Shown here: piece by piece, positions 21,128 to 32,440 of the stretch | Layout of the letters: each line of letters begins with the position of its first letter | How positions within the stretch are numbered: the first letter of the stretch is position 1 | Source: Ryuthela nishihirai | Lineage: Eukaryota > Arthropoda > Arachnida > Araneae > Heptathelidae | DNA: 64,000 bases | Direction: 5' to 3' | Assembly: GCA_038380435.1 (NCBI GenBank) | Contig: JAWZYU010000001.1 | Location: 10,954,001 to 11,018,000 of the forward strand | The notes under the pieces: generated by a model | Seen by the model: only the letters and a program-made list of their open reading frames with translations | Databases searched by the model: none | What the model was told of the DNA's origin: nothing | Made by a program: the position numbers and the translations under genes

Positions 21128-21698
21128 GAAGTCATTAAATTGTATGTGTATTGTTTTTGTTAGAACTAGACATAAATAGTCCAGAATATTTGATTTGTAA
21201 ATTTGTTTTTGGATCGCCCCTCGTACATAATGCCAAATAATCCGGGATGTTATACAAAGAAAACAAAAGTAACACAAAAAATAAATAACAATAAAAAGTT
21301 TTGGACAATTTGTTTTATTAAGAATAAGTTTTTTCACCGACAAATTAAAATAGTGAAGTCGTCGCTTTCTGTATGGACACAGCATCAGGAATCGTGTGGT
21401 GCATTAGGCATTCTTTGGTTGGTCGTCGATCACGCGCATAAGATGGACAGACCGCTAGCTGTAAAGCAGCAACAGAATTCGAGGTAAAGCTGTTTAGTTG
21501 CACGGATATGTATTAGAGTTAACAGCAAAGGTCTAAATAGGCCTTTCCAACGCAAAAAGTAGCGAAGAGCCACTAGGGAAAAACTATACTATATTCCTAA
21601 ACAGCTGAGGAACATTTCTAATGAGTAATCATTTGAAGAAAAAAATAACCTATATTGTTAAGAATCAAGAGATGCCCTAATAAAAAAACAAATATATA
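21128..21698. other. Intergenic, nothing recognised
   Basis: AT-rich sequence following the LINE 5' end. No motif or repeat match was seen. Confidence 0.35.
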
Positions 21699-22138
21699 CA
21701 GGGTGAATCTGAAAAAGTGGGCAAAACTTTACGGGGTGGTAGAACGCAGCTATACGAGCAATATTCGTCATAGAATGTATGGTCGGAACGCAAGCGGTGA
21801 GAAGTTAAAAGGTAGTTTTCCACTGTCACATTTAAAGAATGAACACAAGAAGGAGAGGAGATACTTCAGAAAACATTTTATTAACAGGAATGTAATTGAG
21901 GCCGCACCGTACACAAAGTGCATATCCGCCATTTCGTGGTTAGAATAACCAGCCATCCTCTCGGCAATTCACGGTAGAAATGCCGTTGGGTGCGAGGACC
22001 GACCCTTTTATACCATTTCCAACGCCACCTAGCGGCTCGCCGTTTGCGTTCCGCCCATACTTTCTATGACGAATATTGCTCGTATAGCTGCGTTCTACCA
22101 CCCAGTAAAGTTTTGCCCACTTTTTCCGATTCACCCTG
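21699..22138. mobile_element. Foldback MITE, family 2
   Basis: CAGGGTGAATCTGAAAAAGTG at the left pairs with its near-perfect reverse complement at the right, and both ends are bordered by TA. The arms pair over the outer 120 bp or more (GCAAAACTTTAC, GTAGAACGCAGCTATACGAG, CAATATTCGTCATAGAA). Only the terminal CAGGGTGA is shared with the 551-bp foldback at 15532. No coding region. Confidence 0.88.
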
Positions 22139-22140
22139 TA

Positions 22141-22690
22141 TAATATTTAATTAGTATTGTGAAATAGCAAAAATCATTTATAATATGAGCAAAAAATATT
22201 TGGCTAAAAAATTGGAAGAAATGAACCAGATTCAGGAGATTGATTATTTGTTTTATGAGCCGCAAATTCTTTTCCAATGAGCAGCGGGTTGGACGAGCCT
22301 GCCTAAAGATGTTTTCGAAGCGAAAACTTCAATCTTGGATCAAAGTTAGTCAGTTCGCACGGAATCGGAAAGTAAAAGAATATATAGTGGTGTGCAGAAA
22401 ACACGCGTACACGATGCATTTCTATTAGTACTGTTGCTAGGCGGATAAGTTCTTCCCACTTTAAATAAAGATGCTCAAAACGACCCGCGTAGTGCTCTTC
22501 CTTATCTACTTAGCGACAGATGCACGCACATGATCATCAGTTGAAAACTTCATGCTTAGAAGCAAAGGATTACAAGTCACTGATGTGTTAAAAGGCCAAC
22601 TACAAATGCAACACTCCAACGCGCTGATCCTATTGGTTTATTGTCACACTTTTCTGTTTGCAGATTTTCTCAAAATGCGGTCATCTAAAT
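22141..22690. other. Intergenic, nothing recognised
   Basis: No gene, repeat match or splice-bounded frame was found. Confidence 0.35.
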
Positions 22691-22699
22691 GAAGCATCC

Positions 22700-22960
22700 A
22701 ACATATGTATATCTGTGTGTATGTAGCTAGGTGGGTGAGCATGTAAAGTAGGTCGTATGTGTCGATAGATGGATAAGTAAGTATGTATGTGTGTCATAGC
22801 TAAAAATGTTTACAGATTTCTTTCTGTCTGATGGTAGGTTGGTATGTACGTCTCTGAAGATTGGTTTCTGTGTATGTATATATATATATTTGTAGTTGGG
22901 TAGGTTTGTTTGCATATGTATGTAATTTGGTAGGTATCGGTGCATGTATGTATTTAAATA
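22700..22960 (+). repeat. TATG/GTAG-rich microsatellite region
   Basis: Interrupted runs of ATGTATGT and GTAGGT are mixed with ATATAT. Similar tracts occur at 29870-29915, 30145-30285, 32085-32225, 50738-50771 and 52890-52935. Confidence 0.7.
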
Positions 22961-23680
22961 CAGTCAAGTAACAAAAATGGATAAGGCAAATTATCGGTTA
23001 ACGCGAAACTAAAGTTTGATCCGTATCAGCGACAATGTTTTTATACGCAAAAATATTCTTTTAATGCGAAACAGACAACACAAAAAAACCGCTTGAAGCG
23101 AAAACTTTCAATTGTCCAACGAATAAAATCCCAGGAAATATTTTCGGATAACACGATATTTATAGAAGACTGACAGATGTAATCTCAACCACTGTTTGAG
23201 AAATTTAGGACAGCTTCAAATTTCTTGTAATTAGCTAACTTCTTGCTTATTGCTAATGCATGCCAATTATTTAGCAACTGCTGCAATGACTAGTGCGTTT
23301 TGGACTCAGCATTTGAGACGCAGGTTAATAAATTTGTCTGCCGATTATGAAGATGATTTTCTATTCTCCATTCAGATAGTTGACCTTGTTAACCCTTCAT
23401 CGGGAATAACAGTCCTAACGAAGGTTAAATGAATTCAGACCTCAGATCTTTTGTCGATAAAGGTCTCATCCAATCTTTATTTTCATCATAACCCTAAAAA
23501 TACGGCTTAGGTTATGAATAGCGTTAGGAGTCAATAACGCAATGTATAATCGATATACTGTTGACGCCAAATATATACACGGGTCCCCTGACTTTCGTGT
23601 TAATCATTTTTGACCGCAGTATTGTAGGGATCAGGGCGATTCGTCATTAGGGACTTCTATCAGATATATATTTTCTAGTA
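22961..23680. other. Intergenic, nothing recognised
   Basis: No feature beyond AT-rich unique-looking sequence. Confidence 0.35.
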
Positions 23681-23684
23681 AATT

Positions 23685-23745
23685 GATAGGCTCTGTCAGA
23701 CCTCTGTGGCAAGCAGCTGTGTTGAGGGGATATTTATTTATTTTT
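23685..23745 (+). mobile_element. SINE B 3' fragment
   Basis: CAGACCTCTGTGGCAAGCAG is followed by a TTGAGGGGATATTTATTT tail. The 5' part is absent. Confidence 0.75.
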
Positions 23746-23966
23746 TTATTAATTTAAAATTTTATTTTGTGTTAATTTAAATTTAAATATTATCTTAACT
23801 TACTTTAAATACTAAATTAAAAAAATAATAAAAATCATAATTCGCTTTTTTAAAGCATTTTGCCCGTTTTCCATTTAGTACCTATTTAGTGAAGCGTTAC
23901 GTTCAAAACTGCAAATGTGTTGCCTTCGTGGATTTCAATGGGGCGGTTGAAAGTAAGAGTCTTGAT

Positions 23967-24166
23967 TAGGGGTTCTCAACGTGGGGTACGCGGTAAAATT
24001 TTTTGGGATACGTCGTGAGAGCTCAAAATTTGCTAGATCTAGTAACAAAGTAAAAAATAACCATTGCTATACTATAACTGTAGTTTTATCCATCTACACA
24101 AGGGGTACGCCAGTTACATACACATTTCCAGGGGATACGTGAAGCAAAAAAAGTTGAGAACCACTG
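23967..24166. mobile_element. hAT-type MITE with 8-bp target-site duplication
   Basis: TAGGGGTTCTCAAC at the left and its partner GTTGAGAACCACTG at the right form the terminal inverted repeat. GTCTTGAT (23959-23966) and GTCTAGGT (24167-24174) agree at six of eight bases, as expected for an old hAT duplication. The 200-bp interior, with GGGGTACGC and GGGATACGT segments, encodes nothing. Confidence 0.8.
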
Positions 24167-24642
24167 GTCTAGGTTATTCGCTTATTAACGCTTTTCTTCT
24201 ATTGCAATAGTTTGCTGGTTGGGGTGTGATTTGGGCCTAGTCCGAGGTTGCCCTGTGTTGTCAATCAATGAACTATTCTTATTCTATTTATGAAACCTGG
24301 TCCTCATTTACTGGCTGAAAGCCTAATCACTACTTTCTCTGTGTACTTAATACGCGAACGATAAGGTCCAGTTTTCTTCTTTAATGTAAATATTAATAAA
24401 ACGATATTTTGAAACTATTAAATCATCTTTACTCTGCAGGATTTAACTTATTTCAGAATTATTATTTGATTTCAGAAACTGTAAAACATCTTGGCGATAT
24501 TAGAACTCACGAGACTTGTAAATTTCAACATCGAATACGAAACTACGGCAGCTTCATGCCAAAAATATTTCTCTTCCGTCCAGCGACTTTGATACAGCTC
24601 ATACGGAACTACTGAAAGCACCAGAGTACGTTGTATGCAATA

Positions 24643-25889
24643 TAAGCTCACCGGACAAAATAATTTGTCACCCCTGGCTGAACGTCACCTAATAGAGCGT
24701 AACCTCTCCGTGCGACCGAAGAACAGCCGAAATCCTGTCTGGCATGGATGCCACCAGTGTGCGGATATAGTGCACATCAATGTTCATTATTCTTCCAGCC
24801 GCAAATGCCGCATTTCGGCCAGATTGGACGGATGGCTGGGACGGCGCTTTACTCGTTGCCACAAATAGTCCCACAAGTTTTCTATGGGTATTCAAATCCG
24901 GAGATTTGGCGGGCCAGTCGAGATGTTCGAAGGCTTCAGAATGCTCGTCATGCCAATCCGACACACTTCGAGCCCTGTGCACGCGACAAATGTCGTCTTG
25001 GAAGACTGTGATATCTTTCTGGTGTTCACTGTGGAAATGCTGCACAAAAGGCAACTTTTGGTTCAAGAATGACGTCACCGCAACCAAAGGACCCATTTCC
25101 TCGTACGTGAAACACTCTAGAACATCACAGAGCCTCCTCCAGCTTTAACAGAAACTTGCACAAGTCCGCATGGAAGGTTTCATGCGGCTTATGATGTACC
25201 CGTCCCCTCGCATCATTCGAGTACAAGCAAAAAGGTGACTCATCCGACCAGATCACACATTTCCAAGAGTCGACAGTCCAATCTTTGTGGCGCTGCACCC
25301 ACTGCAGCCATGCAGTCTTGTGCATAGCTGTTAACATGGGTGTCTTCCGCGGTACTCTGCTCCAGATATCCATGGCATGCAGTTCCCTTTGGAGTGTTCG
25401 TTCGGAATCAGCTTGTTGTAGTCCTGCATTAACCGACTGGAGCAATTCCTGCCTCGTTGCAAAACAGTTTGCCGTAATAGTGCGTGACACACTGTGGCAG
25501 TCCCTATTGGTGAGCACAATCTTTCTGCCACAGTTCTGGCGACGATTAGAGGTGGACTGCGATATACGCCACTGCTGAAAGACCCTGTGGACAGTACATT
25601 TCGACCCACCTGCAAAGGCAGCAACTTCTTGTACACTATGCCCTTTGGCTCGGCCAAGCGCAATAACACCTTTTTGCCACTCATTCACATCTTTGGCGCG
25701 ACCAATGTTTCACGGAAAGATTAACACACCTGTGGCACACAACCATTTCTTGTCACTGTATGAACCCTGTAGCGCACGGCACAGCTATTTGTAGGACGCG
25801 TTTATTACTGGTGCGCCCTCTGTTGCTGTCGAACGGATGTAACTCTGTTACAGCGGGAGATGACTAATTTTTTGTCGGGTGAGCTTATT
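24643..25889 (-). mobile_element. Tc1-like DNA transposon
   Basis: The left end TAAGCTCACCGGACAAAATAA matches the reverse complement of the right end, TAAGCTCACCCGACAAAAAAT. The element is about 1.25 kb with a reverse-strand transposase. Termini and length are typical of Tc1. Confidence 0.85.
24689..25688 (-). pseudogene. Tc1-like transposase pseudogene, nearly complete
   Basis: Frame 25688-25125 gives the N-terminal part. Helix-turn-helix region: WQKGVIALGRAKGHSVQEVA and CTVHRVFQQW. Then RTLQRELHAMDIWSRVPRKTP and VIWSDESPFCLY with the first catalytic Asp. The frame is lost where KAGGGSVM should be. Frame 25096-24689 continues with MGPLV, VFQDDICRVHRAR (second Asp) and LDWPAKSPDLN. A one-base insertion near 24890 destroys the following PIENLWD block, so the third acidic residue is out of frame. 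The C-terminus YIRTLVASMPDRISAVL is recovered in frame. Confidence 0.88.
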
Positions 25890-27030
25890 TTAGCATTATA
25901 AAATATAGATAATTATTAAACACCCAATATTCAGATGCGTATTTTACTACATAATTGTCGCTTATAAATACTATTTTACTGATAATTTTTTCAGATAACA
26001 TTAACCTAGCTTAAGGTAATATTTTGTAATCTTACCTGAATCATGATTTCGATTCAGTATGACTTAGGGCGACTGCATTTCTGAATATGAAATGCGAATT
26101 AGAATATCACTATATGTAAATTATATATCAACTTATTCCAGTTAATGTATTTATATATTGTATCGATTTTTTAACGATATTGTTTGAATTACATTTATTT
26201 CCAATGAACACTGCATGTCCACTGTATACTCTCATGTCCCTGTCAGATCTCTGTAGTAAGCAGTTACTAAAGTTACCTGTCCATCTATATACTTTAGTAA
26301 TCATGTAATGCATTAAATGCTAATATGGCCGTTTTCTGAACAACGGTTAAGAGCATATGGAATTGAATTACAGCAGAAACTTTCAAATGTGATTAAAATT
26401 CTCTCATTGCAATGGAAGTTTGCGTGAAAATCTTCCTCTTAAAAGAATTCAAGCAATTGTTAAGTTCTAATGTAAACACTAATGTAAAACAGCTCAAATA
26501 GAATGTTATTTCGATTTTACACCGTTTATTGGTTGATCCTTCATATAATTTCTTTTTTTGGAATTCTTTAGATTAGTTTACTTGTAGTTTCAGGGGTTTT
26601 TGGTAAAAATTGTAATAAATGGTTTTATGTCAAAGTGGTAAGCGTGGATGAAGTACTTGTAGAGAATTAAGATAATCTTTGTAACGGACTTTGTTGCGAT
26701 AGATACCGTTAATGTAATGCGAAACCTGTTGGTGTGTGTGTGTTGCTGGGAAGTGAGTTGGTATAGGCGCAGGGATACGATTCCTACATATTGCGTCATG
26801 ATACTGGTAGGCATTGATAACTGTAGCCGCTGGATTCTTTTTCATGAAAAATTTAGTTGCTTAAAAACAGTCTTTTAAACTTTTCAAGGTATCTCTCATA
26901 TGTTAGATGTCTTGTAAATGCATTTTTAATTAAATACATAAAAATCTATATAAAAATCATATAGTTAAAAATTATTATTTGTGATTATACTTGCGCGATT
27001 TCTGTTTCAATAGTTTTTTTTATGTATAGA
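25890..27030. other. Intergenic, nothing recognised
   Basis: AT-rich sequence. A weak SINE-B-like stretch (CTGTCAGATCTCTGTAGTAAGCAG) occurs at about 26238. No gene was found. Confidence 0.35.
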
Positions 27031-27034
27031 TCCG

Positions 27035-27185
27035 TGGTCGAGTGGTTAGCGCGATTGTTCAGATGGACCTGGGTTCGAGCACAGGGTAAAGCATGGATGT
27101 TTACGTTGTTTTTCTGCTGAGGTTCCGCCATCCTCACAGACCTACTATGGTTCCCTCAAGCAGCTGCTTGTCGGATGTTTTTTTA
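27035..27185 (+). mobile_element. SINE family B copy
   Basis: GTGGTCGAGTGGTTAGCGCG (A box), GGGTTCGAGCACAGGGTAA (B box), TTTCTGCTGAGGTTCCGCC and CATCCTCACAGACCTACTATGG are intact. Much of the usual 3' core is missing, and the copy ends with CTCAAGCAGCTGCTTG. Confidence 0.8.
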
Positions 27186-27342
27186 AATTATATGCTTCGG
27201 GATTTCGCTTTTTTGTGGTAAATATTATAAGTACAACTTTATTAGATCATAAATCCATAATTAATGCAAGTAGGGGGGGATATTCAGAATTTCCGCCTCG
27301 GGAAAGAGATAAGTATTTCCGACACTGATTCTGTGAATTTAC

Positions 27343-27640
27343 GCTGGATAAGCAGTATATTGTGCAGAGAGAGACTCCGTTGGTTTGGCCATGTTGCCCG
27401 TATGAATAATTATAGATTGGCGAATAGGGTTAATGAACAGTGTGCCTAAAGGCCTCAGAAAGAGGTGGAGCCTAGGATGCGGTGGGCAGACAATGTCAAA
27501 CAGGACCTTGTTAGAATTGGTGTGCAGTGGCCGGATGCAGCAGATGTAGCTCAGGACAGATATGCTTGGAGAATTAAAATGCACGTCCTGGTTGGACCTC
27601 CGTAGCCCATGGCTGTTTGAGGATGATGATGATGGTCTGT
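27343..27640 (+). mobile_element. RTE-type LINE 3'-end fragment
   Basis: It starts within ILCRERLRWFGHVARMNNYR and runs through RWADNVKQDLVRIG to the (GAT)n tail. A one-base insertion shifts the frame after LANRV. Confidence 0.85.
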
Positions 27641-27774
27641 ATTGACTTTAAGAGCATTTAATCCTTGCAACAGTTTATTTCTCAAAATTTAAGAGGCTTG
27701 TTGATTGGATAATTCAGTCTTTGTGTTTTTTTAAGTGTGGAATGAAAATGCTTTGTTCAAAGATTTGCATTGTT

Positions 27775-28085
27775 CGGACCTGGCCCGGATCTAAAAAATT
27801 TTCGAGTGGGGGGGGGGGGGGGGGGGGCGGGCAAGAAACACAATCGAGCCGAAAAAAGGGCAAAAGCGGAAGGGCAGGATATACCGGAGTTCCAATGCAG
27901 TAACATTTCCCTCTCTGTTTTACAGGTCTTGAAAAAAATTCTTGAAAAATGCATGAAATATCAATAAGCTTCATCATTTTTTGCCTATTTGGCCATGTTG
28001 CCCATATGAATAATTAGCATTCTGAAAGAGGAGCCATGGTTAACTTCTCCTCCTCTCCTAGATACGGCCCTGGTTTGGACCAGTT
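27775..28085 (+). mobile_element. MITE-like repeat (copy 1) with a LINE scrap inside
   Basis: GGCCCGGATCTA at the left and CTAGATACGGCCC at the right form a terminal inverted repeat. The interior (a poly-G run, GGCAAGAAACACAATCG, GTTTTACAGGTCTTGAAAAA, AAATGCATGAAATAT, ATTCTGAAAGAGG) matches 58562-58840. A 28-bp stretch (27989-28016, TTGGCCATGTTGCCC then ATATGAATAATTA) comes from the LINE C-terminal region and is absent from the other copy. Confidence 0.65.
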
Positions 28086-28340
28086 GTCTCTGATTAGATT
28101 TTTATTTGCTGTGTTTTTTTAAGTATGAAAGAGAATTGCGTTTCGATATCAGAATAATCCGATCTCCGCGCTCTGGAATGGTGTTCCCGGGGCTACTCCC
28201 CTCCTAGTTACTCCACTGTAAATTATGAGTCTGGAGCATTACCAAACAACTATATTTTCCTCCGTCCCTGTGAGTTAGTTTCCTGTATGATATAGTGGCC
28301 CCACCAGTTTAGAGGTCACGAGCCGCCAATGATATGTATG

Positions 28341-29855
28341 TGCGAGGGGCATTCAAAACGTTCTTGGCATGCATTAACAAAACAAAAAGCATTGCACTTA
28401 CTACAACAAAACTTTTACTCTCATTCAAAGTACTCCTCTCCAGCATCTATGAAAGTTACAGTGCTCTACGCCAATTCTGAAACGTTTGGTGGTACTGCTG
28501 TTAGGGAATATTCCGCAACTCTTAATGAACGCATTTTTCAAGGTCTTGCACCCTTAAAAAAGGCTTCCAAGCAAGTTTCTTTTTAATTTCTGAAAACAAC
28601 CAAAAATGACTTGGTGCAGGATCGGGGAATATGCAGGATGATTTTTTCCTGCATATATAGGTCGTAACTTGCCTGATTTTGTGAGCACTGGGATTGTCAT
28701 GAAGAAGGAGAACCCTTGACACACCTGTTGTTGGATGCTGCTACTTTATCTCCTTAGCCATTTTAGACAAAACGATGTTGGTATAGTTTTTTTTTTAATT
28801 TCCGACGTATAGGACAGAGAAGAATCCTAGAAGCTACTTCTAGCTTTTACAGGCCTTTTCATACAAGGACATGCCCTACTAAGATCGAAGTCACTTCTGA
28901 CCACTGCCTCAGTTACAGCTAATACAGCACGCAAAGTGTGCCTTGCTGGAACAGTCGCTAGCTCCCTAATCACTATGCCAGTTAAAGCTTATGATTAATT
29001 GCCATTTATAGTCATATTTTCAGGTAAGGTGTCCACGTCTATTTCTCCTTGGGAAACGAAAAAAAAGTTATGAACACCCTTTTCCTAGAGAGAAATTCTT
29101 GTTAGAGGATTTGGAAAGGCGGTTCATCTTCCACAACCCAAACATAGTTGTCGATCTTTCTGGAAGTTGTATAATAATAAAACCACGTCTTATTACCTAT
29201 TGCAATGTCTATTAACCGTTTGTGTCCAGTAGGTTCCAACATTGCCAGCATATCCTTGCACGAGTCGACTCTAGCTATTTTTTTGCTGCTTTGTCAGTTT
29301 GTGGGGTACCCATTTGGCACAGATCTTTCAGAACTTTAAATACTCATGAATAATTGTTTCCACATTGCCAATCGATACACTGGCATCTAAACGTATTTCT
29401 CGAACGGTGATGTATGGGTTTTCCTTAATGAGTTCATGAAGAGCAGCGATGCTTCTCTCGTTCACTGCCTCCTTCGGTCTTCCTGCGCGAGGGAGGTTTT
29501 CGAAGCTTTGTCTTGTCGTCTTCTACGTAATTGAGAATCGATCCCATAACAGTGCATATGAACAAGCATAATCCCTATATACTTTTAATAAATCGGCATG
29601 AATTTTTTTCGCGTCTTCCTCAAGTTGCATCCTTGTGAAAATGTAAAATCTCTCCCCCGTGTCTTTTAGGCTCCTTAGCAAGAAAGCACAGATTTCTCAG
29701 ACCAAAATTTAGCCACCGCTAGCGAAGAGATAAATGAAGATATGACCTTTGTTTTTCACACGTAATTACCAGTTTAGACAAGCTTTCAAACAAGTCGTAG
29801 CTCTTTAACAATGGAGGCTACTAACACGTCAAGAACGTTTTGAACGCCCTCTGCA
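28341..29855 (-). mobile_element. mariner-like transposon
   Basis: Left TGCGAGGGGCATTCAAAACG and, in reverse complement, right TGCAGAGGGCGTTCAAAACG form terminal repeats that continue into TTCTTG. Length is 1.5 kb with reverse-strand transposase remains. Confidence 0.85.
28400..29630 (-). pseudogene. mariner transposase pseudogene
   Basis: Reverse-strand pieces in order: KEAVNERSIAALHELIKENP and YITVREIRLDASVSIGNVETI (helix-turn-helix region), CAKWVPHKLTKQQK, TWFYYYTTSRK preceded by GNK where GDE is expected (first catalytic Asp lost), then VSRVLLLHDNPSAHKIRQVT (second Asp), PAPSHFWLFSEIKKKL and FLRVQDLEKCV. The third Asp of the usual SPDLAPxDFWLF reads as P-APSHFWLF, so it too is altered. 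Stops and frameshifts are numerous. Confidence 0.85.
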
Positions 29856-30144
29856 GTTAACTGGGTTTGTTTGTATGTATAGATATACGGCGTTTTGTTT
29901 GTATGTATAGGTAGCGAAAGTCCTATCCGCATCCGCAAAACTTTTTCAGCATCCGTGTATATTACCTACATAGAAATTGTCGCGATTTTGCAAATGCTTG
30001 AAGTCCGATGTATGTTTGAGAGTAAAAGGAATCAGTCAAATGGTTTATTAATGACTAATTAATAACGGAAAAATACATTATGAAAAATAAAAAGCCTTTT
30101 GTTCCTAAAAACATACTGTACTAAATTTAGACAATGTTTGTATT

Positions 30145-30285
30145 TAGGTATGTGTATGTGTGTAATTCAATATGTATGTTATGTAGGTCTCTAGGTAGAT
30201 ATGAATATATGTAATTCGGTATTTGTGTATGCAATTAAGTAGGTAAGTGTATGTATATATGTACTTAGGTAGGTAGGTGTGTTGG
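30145..30285 (+). repeat. ATGT/AGGT microsatellite
   Basis: Interrupted GTATGTATGT, TAGGTAGGT and TGTAATTCGGTA units in several blocks. Confidence 0.6.
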
Positions 30286-30388
30286 CTTTGTGAAAATAAG
30301 TTGAACTTTTTTTTGATATTTCATGTAATGCTAACTATAACAAACTAGATAAGTAGATGCTTTTGGGTTGTTTATATTGTACTAAATG

Positions 30389-31611
30389 CACACCAAAGAG
30401 CCAAAACATTGTGACCAGCACGTCTTTATGCAAATCGAAGCAACTGCAGGTAAACAACGGCCCGTGTGAAGATCATGAAACGGTACAAATAACACCTGAT
30501 ACTGAGCTTTATTAATCAGTGTTATTCTGTTCTTCAGCTGGGAAAGGCAGCGGACTTAAGTGAGTTTGAGAAAGCCCAAATTGTAGTGGCCAGACGACTG
30601 CATCAGAGCATTTCCGAGAAGACAAGGCTTTTGGGGTGCTCACGGTCAGCTGTGGTTAGTACCTTCAAAAAGTGGTCCGAGGAGGGAAACACCACGAACT
30701 ACCAGCAAGGTGTGGGCCGACATGGTTCAACAATGTTAGAGGTGAGTGAAGGCTATCCCGTATGATACGAGCCAACAGAAGGAATACTGTGGCGCAATTC
30801 GCCCGTAATTTGAATGCTGGTGACGTGAGTAATGTGTCACAACAGACAGTACATTGAACCCTGCTGAAAAGCGGACTGCGTAGCCGCAGGCCTCTCTGAG
30901 TGCCCATGCTAACCTCGGTTCACCGTCGAAAGCGCCTACAATGGGCACATGAGCATCAAAACTGGTCCTTCACTGATTGGAAGAAGGGTCATCTGGTCTG
31001 ATGAATCTCGTTTCATGTTGCACCATGTGGACGGCCGGGTACGTGTGCGTCGTTTTCCTGGGGAAGTGTTAGCACCAGGATGCACTGTGGGACGAAAACA
31101 AGCTGGTGGAGGAAGTGTAATGCTTTGGGCAATGTTCTGCTGGGAAAACCTGGGTCCAGTCATTCATGTGCAGGAAACTATGACGTCTACCGCCTACCTA
31201 AACATCATTACAGACCAGGTACATTCTTTCAAGGCAACCGTATTCCCCTCTAATAGTGCCTTCTTTCAGCAGGATAATGCGCCACGCTACACTGCCTGGA
31301 TTGTTCGAGAATGGTTCGCAGAACATGGGGAAGACTTCCAGGTATTGCCCTGGCCTCCAAATTCCCCAGACACCAATCCAATCGAGCATCTGTAGTTTGT
31401 GTTGGAACAGCATATCGGATCTGCCGCTGCTCAACCATGTAACTTACAAGAGATGAAAGATCTGCTGGTAACGTGTTGGTACCAGATACCGCAAGATACG
31501 TTTAGAAATCTTGTAGTGTCCATGCCTCGCTGGCTAAGAGCTGTTTTGGCGCACGAGGAGGACCAATATCATATTAGACAAGTAGTAATAATGTTTTAGC
31601 TTTTCGGTGTG
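30389..31611 (+). mobile_element. Tc1-like DNA transposon with inverted termini
   Basis: Left CACACCAAAGAGCCAAAACA and, in reverse complement, right CACACCGAAAAGCTAAAACA agree at 19 of 22 positions when extended to CATT. Length is 1.22 kb. Confidence 0.88.
30550..31599 (+). pseudogene. Tc1-like transposase pseudogene
   Basis: The N-terminal half is broken: DLSEFEKAQIVVARRLHQSI and GCSRSAVVSTFKKW (HTH), then frameshifts and stops between 30740 and 30945. Frame 30949-31395 holds VIWSDESRFMLHHVDGRVRV (first Asp), KQAGGGSVMLWAMFCW, FFQQDNAPRYTAW (second Asp) and SPDTNPIEHL followed by TAG. The usual WD after HL is replaced by stop-Phe, so the third acidic residue is gone. The C-terminal tail LRAVLAHEEDQY continues in frame after the stop. 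Confidence 0.88.
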
Positions 31612-31619
31612 TAGTCTGG

Positions 31620-32440
31620 TGTGTTGAAAATAAAGTATATTAATTGATTGTTTGAAGATGAATTCGGGCTCACTTTTTCGAGCCCACTCCCGCCCGATCC
31701 CAAAGAATTTCGATAATTGTTCAGGCAGATTTCAGGAAAATATTTCTCTAACGTATCATAAGATATATATATATACAGAAATGCGTGTTCTAATTATTTA
31801 TTTTAGAATATTAATTATAATCATTTTATAATGTAAATAATTTTTTAATGCTCTTTCAAACGAAAAATATTAAATTCTAGTAGAAAAAAGAAAAACAAAG
31901 CCACGTGGCGCTTATTTTTAATTGCCTGATTAAAAGGTTGAAATTATAATCAAAATGTATTTTATATTTTCATTTTCTTTATTACAATTACAAGAAATAT
32001 TTGAGATTTCTAGTATTCTGAGCTCGATGAAGCCCGTACCCGAACTGATATCTAGTGTATATGTACTAATTAGATGACTTAGGATATATGTACTTAGGTA
32101 TGTATGTGGGTGTATTTAGATAGGTAGGTATTTATGTATGTAAATATGTATAGGTTTGTTATGTACGTACATACATACCTATGTATGTATGTACCTACTT
32201 ATATATATGTATGTATGTATGCATTCGTTAGAAACGGTACAAAGGGAATGCCTCCTTCCTAGCAATGCCAGCAATCAGAAAGAAGATGAAAAAAAATTAA
32301 ATATATATATTACCTGTACGTTTTAATAAATTTGTTTAAAAAAACACTAAAACAGGAAGAAAACATTTATACCAGAAAGTCATTCGGGTCTATTTGGCCC
32401 CCCTCCCCTTTTTTTTTCATAGATCTGAATCTATATGGAT
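31620..32440. other. AT-rich intergenic with TATG/GTAG microsatellite
   Basis: Holds ATGTATG/GTAGGTA tracts at 32085-32225 and AT-rich sequence. Nothing coding was recognised. Confidence 0.4.

Noticed and set aside
24748..25578. Plus-strand frames at 24.7-25.6 kb
   Set aside because: They are antisense to the Tc1 transposase on the minus strand.
27035..27100. tRNA-Ser or tRNA-Leu gene
   Set aside because: It is the head of SINE family B. The sequence continues into the repeated body and has no acceptor-stem partner.
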